Source: DASUEB01 sp036275295
GTDB taxonomy: Bacteria; Bacteroidota; Bacteroidia; Flavobacteriales_D; Luteibaculaceae
Direction of reading: 5' to 3'
DNA: 34,477 bases
Assembly (NCBI GenBank): GCA_036275295.1
Contig: DASUEB010000110.1
Span: forward strand, 1 to 34,477
Both the position numbers and the translations under genes were made by a program. Positions within the stretch are counted from its first letter, which is position 1. Every line of letters starts with the position of its first letter. A model generated the notes under the pieces. That model was given only the letters and a program-made list of their open reading frames with translations. It was not told where the DNA came from and did no database searches. Below are positions 1-6,967 of the stretch, in pieces.

Positions 1-27
1 AATCCCTAAGCTTATCCGCATGATAAT

Positions 28-62
28 AAAGCTGTTCGGTTTTGCTGGGCAGCTTTTTTTTT
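28..62 (+). terminator. Intrinsic terminator of a gene upstream of the window
   Basis: AAAGCTG (28-34) pairs with CAGCTTT (50-56); three further pairs (two G-U, one C-G) can extend the stem. A run of nine T follows (54-62). The orientation fits a plus-strand gene ending before the window. The minus-strand gene at 106-576 converges on this site, and the A-rich left flank might let it act in both directions. Confidence 0.7.
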
Positions 63-105
63 GACCTTACCAATTTCTCCGGTGTGTGTAAAAGGCCGAC
101 GCGCC

Positions 106-576
106 TTATTTTTCAGTCATAATGCCTTGCTTCAAGGCCATCCATTGAGCAACGCTCTCTATACACTGTTCGCGCAACGCTTTGTCGGGAAGGGAGCATT
201 GATCCCTAGCTCCGAACCAAGCCCTTCTATTCCGCGCTATCCATGCGTATAGGGCATCGCGAATAATCTCGGGTACCAACCAAAATACAGCGGTCAATCG
301 CCACAAACCGCCTAAGTCAGAAAGTACGCGTAGTACCGCGTCCGATCGCCCATAGGCCTTATCGCCCCGCAACAACCAAACGGTATCCAAATCTCGCGGT
401 AATCCCAATTCCTTTGCCATCAATACACCCACCTCATCCTGGAGCGCTGCAACCAGTATTCGTCTATTGCGCCTCAACAACCAATGGGTTGCCCCGTGAC
501 AGAGCACACAACTCCCATCAATCATGAGAACAGGTTCTTTTGGCCGCTCAGCAGTCCATTTCAAGGGGATGATCAT
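106..576 (-). CDS. DUF393 (DCC family) thiol-disulfide oxidoreductase-like protein
   Basis: 156 residues. Near the N-terminus the sequence reads IDGSCVLCHG (residues 19-28), with Asp20 and the Cys23-x-x-Cys26 pair that define the DCC/DUF393 family; the pattern resembles a thioredoxin-type redox site. The family is poorly characterised and generally annotated as thiol-disulfide oxidoreductase. The rest (LLRRNRR, later WLVPEIIRDALYAWIARNR) fits the usual small alpha/beta DCC protein of 130-150 residues. No signal peptide is visible, so it is probably cytoplasmic. Its start ATG (576-574) overlaps the stop codon of the upstream minus-strand gene in an ATGA arrangement, so translational coupling is likely. 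Substrate unknown. Confidence 0.85.
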   Translation of the reverse strand: MIIPLKWTAERPKEPVLMIDGSCVLCHGATHWLLRRNRRILVAALQDEVGVLMAKELGLPRDLDTVWLLRGDKAYGRSDAVLRVLSDLGGLWRLTAVFWLVPEIIRDALYAWIARNRRAWFGARDQCSLPDKALREQCIESVAQWMALKQGIMTEK

Positions 577-2729
577 GGGGCCTCAACAATCAATTTGCGG
601 AATATCCATTGGCCTTTTACCTTGGCGCCCAGTTGATACATACCTGATGGAAGTCCATCCAAATCAATCCATCCGTTTGTATCCAATGTAACCTCGCGCA
701 GCAATCGACCGTCCAGGCTCAATAACCGAACCCGGCTCAAAACATCAGCTCCTTGAAGATGCACCTTTCCGCTTGCAGTTGGATTCGGGTGAATCCATAA
801 AGCTTCATGTTGGTTTTTATCGATTGAATTAGGAATCAAACCCATGAAAAAGGCGGCACTGCCTCCAAAACAGCCTACCATAAGATCCATTGCCCCATCG
901 TTATTCACATCTAATGGGGTAGGTGCAACCCGCTCTCCGCAAAATAAGTTCGACATACCCGACTCCACCTCCTCAAACGCACCGCCGGTATTGTCGACTA
1001 GGAATTTTCGAATCCGACCGTCTCTGGCCCCAACCCATAGGTATAAACTCGAGCCTTCTCGTTCGAAAGCAGGGGTTGAATATCCCAAATCGCCCGCAAA
1101 GGCCTGCGTATTGACTTGACCAAATTGTTCGGATATAAGCGTAAACTGCGGATTAGATAAGGTGCCGGTATTTCGGTAGTAATTGAGATTGCCATTGCGT
1201 TCGCCAATGATCAGATCTAATTTGCCATCACCATCAATGTCGGCCAGAGCTGGACTGGCGAAATCGCCTACATCGATCACCTGACCGGACGGGTTGGTCA
1301 GTGCATTGCCCACCAAAATCAGATCGTTGCCCTGTTTTTCCATTCGAAACAGCCGCCCAACTGCATTGCCAACAATGACATCAACCAATCCGTCGCCATC
1401 CAGATCTCCGGCCGCGGGGTATGCACCGCCTCCAAATCCCAAACTGCCCAGATTGCCCAGATTTTCGTTGGCTATTTCATAGCGAGGATTTTGTCCATCC
1501 CCGCGATTCAGCAGCAATCGCAAAGCAGGGGTGTAACCCGATCCGTTCGATTTGCCACGACCGCCCATGATTAAATCGGCTCGGCCATCCCCGTCAAAAT
1601 CGGCTGAAGCCAGAACCGTATTCTCACCGAAGTCTCCGGCTTGATTTTGAATAAATCCTTGAATCGGTTCGGCGGGGTCCAGCAATTCGGTTGAGCCATT
1701 GGGATAAAACCAAACCCCTTGGAAATTATCGATGGAAAACGAGGTGTTGGGTGCCGATATAAAGTGCCCCGAACGGGGCATCCCCCAGTCTACAAATGAA
1801 ATGGATGGAAAGAGAGCCACGTTTACCGGTTGTACTGTCGGGAAGTTGTTTTCACTGAACGTGGCGCTGTCGCCCAACGTAGCCGATGGAGCCAGCCGTA
1901 CTCGTGTGATAGACCCAAAGCTGATGTCGCCAATGAGCAATGAACGGTCTGCCGGTTGATCTGAGCGATAAAAGGCCACTGTCGATCCGGCGTGTTTGAG
2001 GTTTTTCTCGGCATTGGTGACTTGATTGCTGCATGTTTTAACCCCTGTTAGGATTTCATTGTTGCTAAACCCCTCCTCTAAATAAGCAAAACAGGAATTG
2101 ACTAAGGTAAAACTCCAACCGCATCCCGCGCCTTCTTCTACAGATGTGTTTTTGTAGTATTCAATGGTGTTCAATCCGAATCCAAATACCAACAGGTCCA
2201 AATCTCCATCGCCGTCTACATCATCAATAGCGGGAAGATCTATGTTGGCCACGTACATGGGGGCAGAGTAACTACCGGAACTGTATGAAAAATTCGCCAA
2301 CAAAGGGATAGGATCGCCGAAGTCGACCACACCGGGTTCCATAGATCGGTTGAGGTGCAGAAGCACACCGTTTTGCGGTCCAGAACATATCAGATCGGCT
2401 TTCCCGTCGCAATTAAAATCGCGCAAATACGCCCAGTTTTGAACTTTTGGCCAACGCTCCAATTTGGGCAAATAGGGCATTACTTGACCTAAGGCCCCTG
2501 TCTTGTAAATGTGAAACTGGTTGCTACTCCGATCAAAGGCCACCAATTCTGACTTACCGTCAAAATCAATATCCATCTCCGAGAAATGAGGAGCGTTCAA
2601 TCCCCCCTCCCAAAACAAGTTCAACTCTTCGGAACCCGAAATCACCCTTGGTAGATGCGAGCGAACAAAACCTTGCCCCCATAATCCCATCCAGCTCAGT
2701 AAGCCCATCAACAAAACAACCCTTTTCAT
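573..2729 (-). CDS. Secreted FG-GAP/VCBS-repeat protein with T9SS C-terminal sorting domain
   Basis: 718 residues. A hydrophobic signal peptide (residues 1-19, MKRVVLLMGLLSWMGLWGQ) is followed by repeats of the Asp-rich calcium-binding FG-GAP/VCBS type. At least seven are visible, for example DIDFDGKSELVAFD, DVDGDGDLDLLVFG, DFDGDGRADLIMGG and DLDGDGLVDVIVGN. These repeats normally form a beta-propeller. The last ~75 residues start with WIHPNPTASGKV and continue with LLSLDGRLL and LPSGMYQL, the pattern of the type A sorting domain that sends proteins through the type IX secretion system to the cell surface. Ligand and enzymatic role cannot be told; adhesion or binding is the usual inference. 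Start chosen because the signal peptide begins there. It overlaps the downstream DUF393 gene by 4 bp. Confidence 0.88.
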   Translation of the reverse strand: MKRVVLLMGLLSWMGLWGQGFVRSHLPRVISGSEELNLFWEGGLNAPHFSEMDIDFDGKSELVAFDRSSNQFHIYKTGALGQVMPYLPKLERWPKVQNWAYLRDFNCDGKADLICSGPQNGVLLHLNRSMEPGVVDFGDPIPLLANFSYSSGSYSAPMYVANIDLPAIDDVDGDGDLDLLVFGFGLNTIEYYKNTSVEEGAGCGWSFTLVNSCFAYLEEGFSNNEILTGVKTCSNQVTNAEKNLKHAGSTVAFYRSDQPADRSLLIGDISFGSITRVRLAPSATLGDSATFSENNFPTVQPVNVALFPSISFVDWGMPRSGHFISAPNTSFSIDNFQGVWFYPNGSTELLDPAEPIQGFIQNQAGDFGENTVLASADFDGDGRADLIMGGRGKSNGSGYTPALRLLLNRGDGQNPRYEIANENLGNLGSLGFGGGAYPAAGDLDGDGLVDVIVGNAVGRLFRMEKQGNDLILVGNALTNPSGQVIDVGDFASPALADIDGDGKLDLIIGERNGNLNYYRNTGTLSNPQFTLISEQFGQVNTQAFAGDLGYSTPAFEREGSSLYLWVGARDGRIRKFLVDNTGGAFEEVESGMSNLFCGERVAPTPLDVNNDGAMDLMVGCFGGSAAFFMGLIPNSIDKNQHEALWIHPNPTASGKVHLQGADVLSRVRLLSLDGRLLREVTLDTNGWIDLDGLPSGMYQLGAKVKGQWIFRKLIVEAP

Positions 2730-2733
2730 CTCC

Positions 2734-2741
2734 CAAAGATA
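2734..2741 (-). promoter_or_regulatory. -7 box TATCTTTG of the FG-GAP gene (possibly leaderless)
   Basis: On the minus strand TATCTTTG matches the Bacteroidota -7 consensus TAnnTTTG and ends exactly 4 nt before the ATG at 2729. No convincing -33 TTTG is seen upstream. With the usual geometry, transcription would start at or next to the ATG. Confidence 0.55.
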
Positions 2742-2832
2742 GCCGTATTTCGACAGTCCATTCTGCCGACCCGCGTGTAATATTTACTGAAATTTCGATT
2801 AAACGGGATGTATTTCAAGCCATTAAATAAGA

Positions 2833-2863
2833 TTGGGATTTATCAAATGAAATTCTAAATTTG
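2833..2863 (+). promoter_or_regulatory. secDF promoter (TTG-N20-TAAATTTG)
   Basis: TAAATTTG at 2856-2863 matches TAnnTTTG. TTG at 2833-2835 is a suitable -33 element with 20 bp spacing. The leader to the ATG at 2894 is about 25 nt. Together with the minus-strand box at 2734-2741 it makes 2730-2893 a divergent promoter region. Confidence 0.65.
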
Positions 2864-2893
2864 CCGCTCACAAAAAACTAAGGTTCCGAAAAA

Positions 2894-5800
2894 ATGCAGA
2901 ATAGAGGCGCAGTTTGGCTTTTTACCATTTTACTAGCCATCGCATGTTTGTACCAATTGTCGTTCACCTTCGTGGCATCTAGCTTCGAAAGCGAAGCGGC
3001 TGAGATAGGCAAATCGAAAGCAGATTCAGTTAAACGCGTAAATCCCGGGATCTCTTCGGTAGAATACGATCGCTTGTTGGATAGCTTCACCGAAAAGTAC
3101 CTAAAGGACAACTCCCAACGCGAAATTTATCCGGTTTTTGGCTTTAACTATGCCGATTGCAAGAAAAACGAGCTCAGTTTAGGTCTTGACCTGCAAGGTG
3201 GTATGAGTGTAACCCTCGAGGTTTCGATCCCAGAAATGGTAGGTGCACTGGCTGCAAACGAGAAAGATCAGGCCTTTGTGAAGGCCATGAGCTTGGCCAG
3301 ATCGCGTCAGAGCGAAAGTCAAGTAGACTTCATCACCGAGTTTGAGAGAGCCTACCAAGAAGTGGCGCCCAACGGCAAGTTAGCGGCAATCTTCCATTCT
3401 CGCGACAACGCGACAAAGTTCCCTGCAACAGCTTCGAACAGCGAAATCATCAATACCCTTCGCGAAGAAGCTAAGGTAGCCATTGATAACGTAGAGCGCA
3501 TTCTTCGTAATCGTATCGACAAGTTCGGCGTGGTTCAACCTACCATCCAAAAGCAGCAATATTCAGGTAGAATTTTGATCGATCTACCTGGCGTTAAAGA
3601 CAAAGAGCGCGTTCGCAAGGTGCTTCAATCAACTGCTACCCTTGAGTTTTGGGATACTTACACCAACGAATTTATCTATCCCAAGTTGGAAGCAGCTGAC
3701 AAAGCGGTTTCTGAAATCCTCTATCCAGGTGTTCGCGCAGCGTTTGAAGCCAAAAACAAAACCAAAGACACGGCATCCGACTCTACCAAGACAAACGCAG
3801 ACTCTACCCAGGTAGATACGGCATCAAGTGATGTAGAATCACTTTTGGCCGGAACCGACTCAGCCAAAACCAACAAACCCGCCGCTAACGAGAAAGAAGA
3901 TCCTGCTAAGGTTAGCCCAGTATTCGCTTTCTTGCGTCCCGCGGTATATCAAGACGAGCGTCAGCAGCTTCAACTTATTCCCGGAGCCATCGTAGGTTTT
4001 GCCGCTGTGAGTGATACCGACCAGGTAAACAACATCCTGAACAATGATGTGTTTAAAGCCAATATGCCTACTGATTTGCGTTTGTTGTGGGCTTCAAAAC
4101 CCGACAAAAACACGATCGCATTGTACGCCATCAAATCTACCCGCGACGGCAAAGCTCCACTCGACGGAGGTTCAATTGTCGATGCTCGCCGCGATTTCAA
4201 TCAGCGCAATGAGGTAGAAGTGACCATGCGAATGAACAGCGAAGGGGCTAAGATATGGGCTGATATGACTACAGCCGCCTCTAAAAACCGCGACGCCATT
4301 GCCATCGTGCTCGATAACTATGTGCAATCAGCCCCATCTGTTAACGGTCCCATTCCCAACGGTAGCTCAGCTATTACCATGGGTGCGGGTAACAAGGCAG
4401 ATCAACTAAACGAAGCCGATGACTTAGCGAACATCTTGAAAGCCGGTGCTCTTCCAGCTCCTGCATCTATTGTAGATGAAGCCGTTGTGGGTCCTTCACT
4501 CGGCGCCGACAACATCCAGGCCGGTATGAATTCGTTCTTCGTAGCCTTGGGCGTAATCATTCTCTACATTTGGTTCTATTACAACATCGCCGGTCTGGTG
4601 GCCAACTTAGCATTGCTTGCTTCTCTGTTCTTTATCATGGGTAGCTTGGCTTCTTGGCACGCATCGCTTACCCTTCCGGGTATTGCCGGTATCATCCTTA
4701 CCATTGGTATCTCGGTCGATGCAAACGTTTTGATCTATGAGCGCGTCCGCGAGGAATTGCGCCTCGGAAAGTCTCTTAAGGAGGCACTTGACTTAGGTTA
4801 CAAACGAGCCTCATCTGCGATCATCGATGGTAACCTTACCACCTTGCTTACCGCCATTGTGCTTACCGCATTTGGTACGGGGCCCATCCGTGGATTTGCC
4901 GTTACCCTAATATTCGGTATTTTGTGCTCGCTGTTCTCTGCGATCTTCATTACGCGACTTATTTTCACGGCACCTCGTTTTGCCAACTACCAGTTCCGCT
5001 TCTCTAGCAAAGCCACGGCCAACTTATTCACCAATGTGAATTTCGACTGGGTAGGAAAACGCCGCGTATTCTACATCATCTCTTCTTTGGTGATCACCGC
5101 TGGGGTAATTTCGATGTTTACTCGCGGATTTAGTTTGGGCATCGACTTTACAGGAGGTAGAACCTACACCGTTCAGTTTGATGATATCATTGAGCAAGAT
5201 AAAATTCGCCAAGCCTTGGCCACGCCTTTTGAATCAGCTCCTGAAGTGAAAACCATCGGATCAGGTAATAGCGTGAAGATTACTACCAACTACCTGATTC
5301 AGGAAAATGCGGCTCAAACCGATGCAAAAGTAGAAGCCAAGTTGCAAGAAGGTTTGAATACCTTGGGCTCTAAATACAAGATCATGGAGTCGAGAAAGGT
5401 TGATGGATCGATCTCTGACGACATCGTGAAATCAGCTGTGATATCAGTGACCTTCTCGTTGTTAATCATTTTCTTATACATCGTATTGCGCTTCCGCAGA
5501 TGGCAGTTTGGTCTGGGTGCTTTGGCATCGCTTTTCCACGATATCCTATTGATCCTTTCGGTTTTCGCCATTGGTCACGGATACTTGCCCTTCTCGATGG
5601 AGATTGATCAGCATTTTATCGCGGCCCTACTGACTATCTTGGGTTATTCAATTAACGATACGGTGGTGGTATTCGACCGTATTCGCGAATACCTCAAAGG
5701 AAAAGATTCGAAAGCCGACCACGTGCAGTTAATCAACAACGCGTTGAACAGCACCTTGGGTCGTACCTTGAATACCTCATTCACCACCTTCGTGGTAATG

Positions 5801-5947
5801 TTGATGATCTTCCTCTTTGGCGGAGATTCTATCAAAGGTTTTGTTTTCGCCCTTTTGCTTGGTATTGCCATCGGAACATACTCATCGCTGTGCGTAGCAA
5901 CGCCTATTGTGGTCGACTTTGGTAAAAAAGGCGACTTCACCAAATAA
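2894..5947 (+). CDS. secDF: Fused protein translocase subunit SecD-SecF
   Basis: 1017 residues. It is an inner-membrane RND-type protein that uses the proton gradient to help SecYEG/SecA export proteins. SecD part: N-terminal membrane segment (residues 8-28), the D1 motif LGLDLQGG (96-103), a periplasmic head containing VERILRNRIDKFGV, then GPSLGADNIQAG and the following membrane segments. SecF part: TRGFSLGIDFTGG with LGIDFTGG at about 748-755, then GYSINDTVVVFDRIREYL. The single-chain arrangement is usual in Bacteroidota. Odd feature: residues ~287-340 form a Ser/Thr/Asp/Lys-rich low-complexity stretch inside the SecD periplasmic head. It has its own promoter and a strong terminator, so it is probably monocistronic. 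Confidence 0.97.
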   Translation: MQNRGAVWLFTILLAIACLYQLSFTFVASSFESEAAEIGKSKADSVKRVNPGISSVEYDRLLDSFTEKYLKDNSQREIYPVFGFNYADCKKNELSLGLDLQGGMSVTLEVSIPEMVGALAANEKDQAFVKAMSLARSRQSESQVDFITEFERAYQEVAPNGKLAAIFHSRDNATKFPATASNSEIINTLREEAKVAIDNVERILRNRIDKFGVVQPTIQKQQYSGRILIDLPGVKDKERVRKVLQSTATLEFWDTYTNEFIYPKLEAADKAVSEILYPGVRAAFEAKNKTKDTASDSTKTNADSTQVDTASSDVESLLAGTDSAKTNKPAANEKEDPAKVSPVFAFLRPAVYQDERQQLQLIPGAIVGFAAVSDTDQVNNILNNDVFKANMPTDLRLLWASKPDKNTIALYAIKSTRDGKAPLDGGSIVDARRDFNQRNEVEVTMRMNSEGAKIWADMTTAASKNRDAIAIVLDNYVQSAPSVNGPIPNGSSAITMGAGNKADQLNEADDLANILKAGALPAPASIVDEAVVGPSLGADNIQAGMNSFFVALGVIILYIWFYYNIAGLVANLALLASLFFIMGSLASWHASLTLPGIAGIILTIGISVDANVLIYERVREELRLGKSLKEALDLGYKRASSAIIDGNLTTLLTAIVLTAFGTGPIRGFAVTLIFGILCSLFSAIFITRLIFTAPRFANYQFRFSSKATANLFTNVNFDWVGKRRVFYIISSLVITAGVISMFTRGFSLGIDFTGGRTYTVQFDDIIEQDKIRQALATPFESAPEVKTIGSGNSVKITTNYLIQENAAQTDAKVEAKLQEGLNTLGSKYKIMESRKVDGSISDDIVKSAVISVTFSLLIIFLYIVLRFRRWQFGLGALASLFHDILLILSVFAIGHGYLPFSMEIDQHFIAALLTILGYSINDTVVVFDRIREYLKGKDSKADHVQLINNALNSTLGRTLNTSFTTFVVMLMIFLFGGDSIKGFVFALLLGIAIGTYSSLCVATPIVVDFGKKGDFTK

Positions 5948-5966
5948 CGAATCACTGCTAAAACCT

Positions 5967-6001
5967 AAAAAAACCGCTTCTACCTGAAGCGGTTTTTTTT
6001 T
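5967..6001 (+). terminator. Intrinsic terminator of secDF
   Basis: The arms around ACCGCTTC (ending 5980) and GAAGCGGT (from 5986) form a perfect stem extended by A/T pairs, with loop TACCT (5981-5985) and a run of nine T ending at 6001. It lies 20 nt after the secDF stop. Confidence 0.92.
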
Positions 6002-6089
6002 GATTGCAGCGCGCAATTGCAGTTTCTATATATCGTTCGGCGCCCCAGCTATTTTGCCTCAAGCTGAATATCGATTCACCTAAATGCAC

Positions 6090-6097
6090 TAACTTTG
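6090..6097 (+). promoter_or_regulatory. -7 box TAACTTTG of the tatA-like gene
   Basis: TAACTTTG matches TAnnTTTG and ends 4 nt before the ATG at 6102. No clear -33 TTTG at normal spacing is seen. If used, the transcript would begin at or near that ATG. Confidence 0.5.
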
Positions 6098-6101
6098 TAC
6101 C

Positions 6102-6428
6102 ATGCTGTTGTTTTTAAATATGAGTGGCGGAGAGATCGTTGTGATCTTCTTGGTATTTCTCATGCTGTTTGGATCGAAAAACATACCTGACATTGCTCGT
6201 ACCATGGGTAGGGCAGTGCGGCAATTTAAAGATGCCACCGGCGAAATCCAGCGCGACATTGAAAACGGTGCAAGGGAATTTAAAACACGCATGGACCAAG
6301 AAACCCTTCAGATTAAATCGCACTTGGATCCCGATATCTTGGCGGGTCAATCCACCCCTCCACCACCTAGCCCACCTAAACCTACACCTCCAACTGCCAC
6401 TTCAGGCGAGGAAAACAAAGGAGCTTAA
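6102..6428 (+). CDS. tatA: Sec-independent (twin-arginine) translocase TatA/TatB-like subunit
   Basis: 108 residues. TatA-type proteins form the pore element of the Tat system for folded proteins. The sequence shows a short N-terminal membrane helix (about 8-24, GGEIVVIFLVFLMLFGSKN), the FGSKNIPD hinge, and an amphipathic helix (IARTMGRAVRQFKDATGEIQ) followed by a charged tail. The last ~30 residues are very proline-rich (TPPPPSPPKPTPPTATS), which is not needed for TatA function and varies in the family. Two starts are possible, ATG 6102 (MLLFLNMSGGE) and ATG 6120 (MSGGE). I prefer 6102 because Bacteroidota TatA proteins usually begin with a short hydrophobic run before the Gly-Gly-Glu, but the promoter box 4 nt upstream leaves room for 6120. 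TatA and TatB cannot be separated here, and no tatC is present in the window. Confidence 0.88.
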   Translation: MLLFLNMSGGEIVVIFLVFLMLFGSKNIPDIARTMGRAVRQFKDATGEIQRDIENGAREFKTRMDQETLQIKSHLDPDILAGQSTPPPPSPPKPTPPTATSGEENKGA

Positions 6429-6570
6429 CCTGCGGTCAAGCAGAAACCTAGCATATTCACCCAACCCGTTCTTAGCAGCGGCTGTCTGTGTGACATTGCG
6501 ACTCCTCGGTGCCGATGGGCGATTCCATTGCTTGATCGAATACCTTTTTTAAAGCGCAGCAGTAAAACGC

Positions 6571-6595
6571 AAAACACGCTTGTCGACGTGTTTTT
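6571..6595 (+). terminator. Probable terminator downstream of the tatA-like gene
   Basis: AAAACACG (6571-6578) pairs perfectly with CGTGTTTT (6587-6594) around loop CTTGTCGA, ending in a five-T run. The stem is only 8 bp and half A/T, and it lies 143 nt after the tatA stop, so it is weaker than the other terminators here. Confidence 0.5.
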
Positions 6596-6806
6596 CACTC
6601 AGGTTTTAATCGCCATTCCAGGGTAAGTACCAAAACAAATTACTCCACTTCGGCAATCACCAACCTTGCATCTCAAGGTTCATCGCAGCTGCACACCGCG
6701 AGAAAAGGAATCAGTCACAAATACCCTTCATGTAATCTTGTTACCTCAAGATAAACGAAGATTAAAGGTCAACGCTATTTAGGGAAGGTCAACGTATCAC
6801 CTATCA

Positions 6807-6832
6807 CCAGCCGAAGCTTCAGCGAAGGCTGG
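6807..6832. repeat. REP-like palindromic repeat, copy 1
   Basis: 26 bp: arm CCAGCC, 14-nt centre GAAGCTTCAGCGAA, arm GGCTGG. The centre can add a short GCT/AGC stem past a GAA/GAA internal loop. It is followed 3 nt later by CCCCCCT. Copy 2 begins 38 bp after this one in the same orientation. Confidence 0.75.
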
Positions 6833-6844
6833 TATCCCCCCTCG

Positions 6845-6870
6845 TCAGCCGAAGCTTTAGCGAAGGCTGA
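6845..6870. repeat. REP-like palindromic repeat, copy 2
   Basis: 26 bp: arm TCAGCC, centre GAAGCTTTAGCGAA, arm GGCTGA, directly followed by CCCCCCT. It differs from copy 1 by a C-G to T-A change of the terminal base pair (both partners changed) and one C-to-T in the loop, which supports selection for or copying of a hairpin. Confidence 0.75.
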
Positions 6871-6939
6871 CCCCCCTAAATAAACACCCCCTTCTCGAAA
6901 AAATATCCATTTTTTAACCCAGCACCCCCTTTAAAAATG

Positions 6940-6947
6940 TATTTTTG
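6940..6947 (+). promoter_or_regulatory. -7 box TATTTTTG of the glutamine synthetase gene
   Basis: TATTTTTG matches TAnnTTTG and lies 20 nt before the ATG at 6968, with an A-rich leader containing an A11 run. No TTTG is seen at the normal -33 distance, so the assignment rests on the -7 box and position. Confidence 0.5.
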
Positions 6948-6967
6948 CCAAAAAAAAAAACAAAAAC

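Larger units (their letters stand above)
6429..6939. other. Gene-poor intergenic region
   Basis: About 510 bp with no convincing coding sequence on either strand. It holds a terminator-like hairpin (6571-6595), a small perfect hairpin AACCTTG/CAAGGTT (6662-6680) without a T-run, a 10-bp direct repeat AAGGTCAACG (6765-6774 and 6785-6794), two REP-like hairpins (6807-6832, 6845-6870), and A/T-rich DNA leading into the glutamine synthetase promoter. I found no match to an RNA family I know. Confidence 0.7.

Noticed and set aside
2447..2830. 127-codon plus-strand frame opposite the FG-GAP gene
   Set aside because: It overlaps the signal peptide and promoter of the real gene and has no recognisable domain.
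6169..6552. Plus-strand frame of 127 codons overlapping tatA and running into the gap
   Set aside because: It overlaps tatA in another frame and has no family resemblance; the part beyond tatA has no own start signal.
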